A stretch of 64,000 nt of DNA from Cannabis sativa (taxonomy: Eukaryota; Streptophyta; Magnoliopsida; Rosales; Cannabaceae): the NCBI RefSeq assembly GCF_029168945.1, contig NC_083602.1:48235442-48299441 (forward strand), in the 5' to 3' direction. The translations under genes were made by a program, and so were the position numbers. Shown one piece after another: positions 60,769 through 64,000 of the stretch. The notes under the pieces are model-generated. The model worked only from the letters and a program-made list of their open reading frames with translations. It had not been told where the DNA came from and ran no database searches. Numbering within the stretch: position 1 is the stretch's first letter; each line of letters starts with the position of its first letter.

Positions 60769-62083
60769 AGAGTTGAATAACTCAGCATAGACCGAACCAT
60801 TTCCAAAAGAGTGCGATTTCTTCTCTCTGCTACTCCATTTTGTTGTGGAGTTCTAGGAGCAGTATATTGAGATTCAATTCCAAGTTCAATTCAATGATCT
60901 TTGAACTGCATTTCCATATACTCTCTACCCCTATCAGTTCGCAAGATCTTTAATGTTTTACCTAATTGGTTTTGAGCCAAAGCATGAAATTTCTGAAACT
61001 TTTCAAACGTTTAAGATTTCTTATGCATAAGGTAAATGTGACCCTATCTAGAGTAATTGTCGATGAAAGTGACAAAGTACTCATAACCACCTCTAGCTTT
61101 GACATTCAGTGGTCTACAAAGATCTGAATGTACTATGCCTAGTGGTTCTTTGACACGCTCTCCCTTTGTAGGGAAAGAACATTTGGTCATCTTTCCTTCT
61201 AGGCAAGACTTGCATACATGCAATTCACCTAAGACGACATTTTTCAATGGACCGTCTTTGGTTAACCTATTGAGTCTATCATAGCCTATGTGACCTAAAC
61301 GTAAATGCCATAGATATGTTTGATCATCATTATCAATCTTTTGCTTTTTATGGTTTCTAGGTTTAGCTACTTTAAACAGTTCGTTATGTAGGGCAAATGG
61401 TTCGTCTGGTCTTAGAACATAAAGCCCCTGTTCCATGGATGCAACACAAATTTGAATGTCATTTCGAGATATGGTAGAAGCGGAACTCGAAAAATCTAAT
61501 TTGTATTGTTGCAATTGTAAGCATGAAACAGAAATCAAGTTTCTACTGAAATTTGGAATGAATAAGACATTGTCTAATTCTAAAATTCTGTTTTGAAACT
61601 TGAGTTTGGATTTTCCTCTAGCTCTAACCGATACCATTTCACCATTACCAAATTTAACTTTCAACTCTCCGGATTTCAAATAATTCCACTTTTCAAGCAA
61701 TTGCAATGAAAAACTGACATGGTTTGTAGATCAAGAATCATGGATTTATCATTCTCTAAAACACATGATTCAAAAACTAAAGCATCACTGCTTAATCGTT
61801 TTTGAATTGTTGTTATTCCTGGTTCAATCTGTTGTGAAGTATAATCTGAGGAAGTCAAATCACTTTCTCTAATCTTCTCAACTGAGCTTGAAGCAGTAGG
61901 ATTATTGGAGTTATGATCTCTTTGCTCTTCAGATTGAACACTTTCTAGCTTAGCTGCTTTGTAGAATTTCATGTTCATCATGAGCAAGTGTGAAGTATTA
62001 CTTTGACCAGGAGTCTTATTCACACCTTTAAGTTCATTCCTAAAGGTAATTTCTAGATGAGTGTTGGGATGTGGGTTGTACAT
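60769..62083 (-). pseudogene. E4 Copia pol, 5' part (protease remnant, integrase)
   Basis: The frame 62083-61676 resembles the N-terminal 82 codons of E3 pol. The protease motif is damaged: bases coding for the SG of DSG are deleted (ILDLQTM). The integrase zinc finger is HLRLGHIG...CKSC (about 61300-61200). The core has HSDLCRP, TFIDNYSR then TAG (61044-61046), a second stop shortly after, and TPQQNGVAERRNR near 60830. It ends at the Gypsy insertion and resumes at 51715. A frameshift separates the two largest frames. No gag domain is upstream. Confidence 0.85.
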
Positions 62084-63185
62084 TTGGCTCTACAAATATC
62101 AATAAACATAAGTAAGCTTTTGGTTCAATAAATTCATACACAAGTTCAGAAAATAACAAGTAATCAAATATATTTGCAAAAATACTAAAAATCTAATACA
62201 TTTTTATTTTCCAAGGTTTCCAACATACTGAAATATAGTGTCCTGGAAGGCGAGAGTCAAAGATAACATTAGTTGAATAGAGTAGTCAACTCATCTAAAA
62301 TGGATACCATTTTAGCAACCTTTTATTCGATCAAAATGAGAATCCAACATTGTCCCGGTAGGCGAGAGTCAAGGTTATTCTCAATTTATGAGCTCCCACC
62401 ATTGTTTCATATTTTGTAAATTTATCTCTAAGTAGTCACCATATGGGAGAGTCTAATAGAGACGAAAACTTACAAAACACTTATCAAATGAGTTCTTACG
62501 GTGTTAAATGCTTTCAAAGAATAACCATCCATAAGGGGGACGAAGTCTAGCGTCTCGAGGTTATATTGAAAACATTTAACTATTGTAAGACCAACAATGG
62601 AGATCGAATATCTCTTGATTAAAGCTCATTATTTAAAAATAATGTATTTTTAATTAATCATTTATTTTAATCCATATATTTTAATAATGAAAATTAATTA
62701 ATTTAAAGTCGGTCCAAAATTAATTAAAAATTAATTTTCAACTTTAATTTAATTTTCAATATTTAATTATCGAAATGATTATATAATAAAATATATAAAA
62801 TTTCGAAAATTATAAAATATAATAAACTAAATATTTTGAAAATATCTAATTTAAGTTGTTCTAGAAAAACTAGAATTCCAACTTAAATGTTTTTTAAAAA
62901 AAAATTAATTAAATATCAAATTAAGTTGTAACCACTTAATTTGAAAGATATTCCATTTTAAGTTGATTAAAAAATTTTAACAAATTTTTAACTTAAAAAA
63001 TATCCTAAGAATCTTCAATAACTAATTCATAGAATTCATCAACTTAATTTTGAAATTCAAATGATATTTAAATTTAAGTTGATTAAAAAAAATTAGTTAG
63101 AAATAACTAATTTATAACTTAATAGGAATAGTTAATGAAATAATAAAAATAAGCTTCAGAAAAAATCTAGTTAGTTATAATTCTA
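62084..63185 (-). other. E4 5' internal region, truncated
   Basis: Follows the E3 internal sequence backwards from the pol start, including the paired motif and the TTCTATA... segment (AGCTTCAGAAAAAATCTAG near 63150). It then stops matching at about 63185, so the primer site and 5' LTR of E4 are absent from the window. No gag visible. Confidence 0.75.
62239..62372 (-). repeat. Paired TTGACTCTCGCCT...GGGACA motif, E4
   Basis: Copies at 62239-62260 (changed to CCAGGACA) and 62351-62372 (TACCGGGACA), 112 bases apart. Short form as in E3. Confidence 0.85.
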
Positions 63186-64000
63186 TACCAATATAAATAT
63201 ATATATATATATATATATAAAGGAAAGCATCAAGGAGTTAAGGTGGCACTCTATAATCTCTTAAATCAATTTTTTCTTTTTTGCTAAAATTTTACATTTT
63301 CATCTATTTTATATTCATTTTTATAATGTATAATTAATAACAATAATAATATAAATATAGTTACAACTTTTCACTTATTCAAAACCTATTTACAATTATT
63401 ACATATTTATCACTAACATAAATAAAAAAAATTAAGTTAAAACTTTTTCACTTCTCTACAAACCTTTCGATTGTTGCATGTTACCCACTATATATATATA
63501 TATAGATATAAATTTGAAGAAGATATACAATATTAATAGTAAATATAACCACAAAAGTGAAATACAAAGATACATACCTCTATCATTTTTCTTTTATACA
63601 ATTTAGAGATACATATATAATAAGGTATCATTTCCTTCGCTCTTTTCTTTGTGATGTCTTTCAATGAATTATGTATATATATAATTTATACAATCATATC
63701 ATAACAACAAAAAATAAAATACAAAACTGCATACATAATAGGTACATTTTTTTTTTGGGATGTCTTTCAATATTGAATTATATTTATAATTTATAAGATT
63801 ATTCAAATATTCAAAAGTTAATATATATTTCACAATTAATATATATTCTAAAGTTAATATATATATGAATATTAGATTTAAAATTTTATTTATTTAGTGA
63901 TATATCAGTGATATTATCAATTCTTTCTTATTTTCAATACCACTATTCTTTTTTTTACAAATATGATATGTTATGAATGTCACACTAATTTTATTAGAGT
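63186..64000. other. Unassigned AT-rich DNA with TA microsatellites
   Basis: Begins with an (AT)n run (about 63197-63219) and AAAGGAAAGCATCAAGG. No long frame and no recognised motif. Another TA run is at about 63490-63504. It could be a separate insertion (a Helitron-like left end is conceivable but not shown) or the flank beyond a truncated E4. Confidence 0.5.
63650..63800. repeat. Imperfect local duplication in the AT-rich end
   Basis: GATGTCTTTCAAT followed by GAATTATnTATA and ATAATTTATA occurs near 63652 and again near 63761, about 109 bases apart. Confidence 0.65.

Overview
This window is plant nuclear DNA from a repeat-rich, heterochromatin-like region of a flowering plant. I cannot name the species. 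I see no intact host gene, tRNA or rRNA gene. Almost every kilobase is assigned to a transposable element: LTR retrotransposons with plant-type initiator-Met primer sites, a plant L1-type LINE, a CACTA (TNP2-type) transposon and a Tekay-like chromovirus. All coding regions carry stops, frameshifts or deletions.

Layout. 1-840 is the end of a Ty3/Gypsy LTR that cuts into a LINE (841-about 3300, minus strand). From 1593 the LINE belongs to a tandem array with a unit of about 2.75 kb. Each unit joins LINE ORF1/ORF2 pieces (minus), an unassigned CT-rich stretch, a small Ty3/Gypsy reverse transcriptase piece (plus) and the tail of a CACTA transposase (minus). There are about 4.4 units: U1 (1593-3952 plus 34528-34908), U2 (34909-39555), U3 (39556-42301), U4 (42302-45048) and a partial U5 (45049-46207). 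Beyond U5 the CACTA transposase continues to 47719, so the array appears to have arisen inside a CACTA element.

U1 is split by a 30.6 kb nest of Ty1/Copia elements (3953-34527) with the 5-bp target duplication TACAT at its outer ends. The outer element E1 (minus) has its 5' LTR interrupted after 13130 by a plus-strand block: E2 (13131-22647), E3 (22648-32905) and a deleted third repeat (32906-33504). E1 and E2 stand head to head and form a very large imperfect inverted repeat. E2 and E3 abut LTR to LTR with no bases between. U2 is split by a solo LTR of the same family (34918-36810, duplication TCAAT). The empty target sites of both insertions survive in sister units, so the insertions post-date the amplification.

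On the right, a fourth Copia element E4 (minus, 47720 to about 63185) sits in the CACTA transposase. It is itself split by a 9.0 kb Tekay-like Gypsy element (51721-60763, duplication TAGAC). E4 breaks off near 63185 into AT-rich DNA that I cannot classify.

E1 and E2 share the same decayed, non-coding pol yet keep LTRs, primer site, polypurine tract and several conserved internal motifs. E3 and E4 carry recognisable but broken pol and no visible gag. The simplest reading is a non-autonomous Copia subfamily mobilised by relatives with working proteins. No complete protein source is present in this window.
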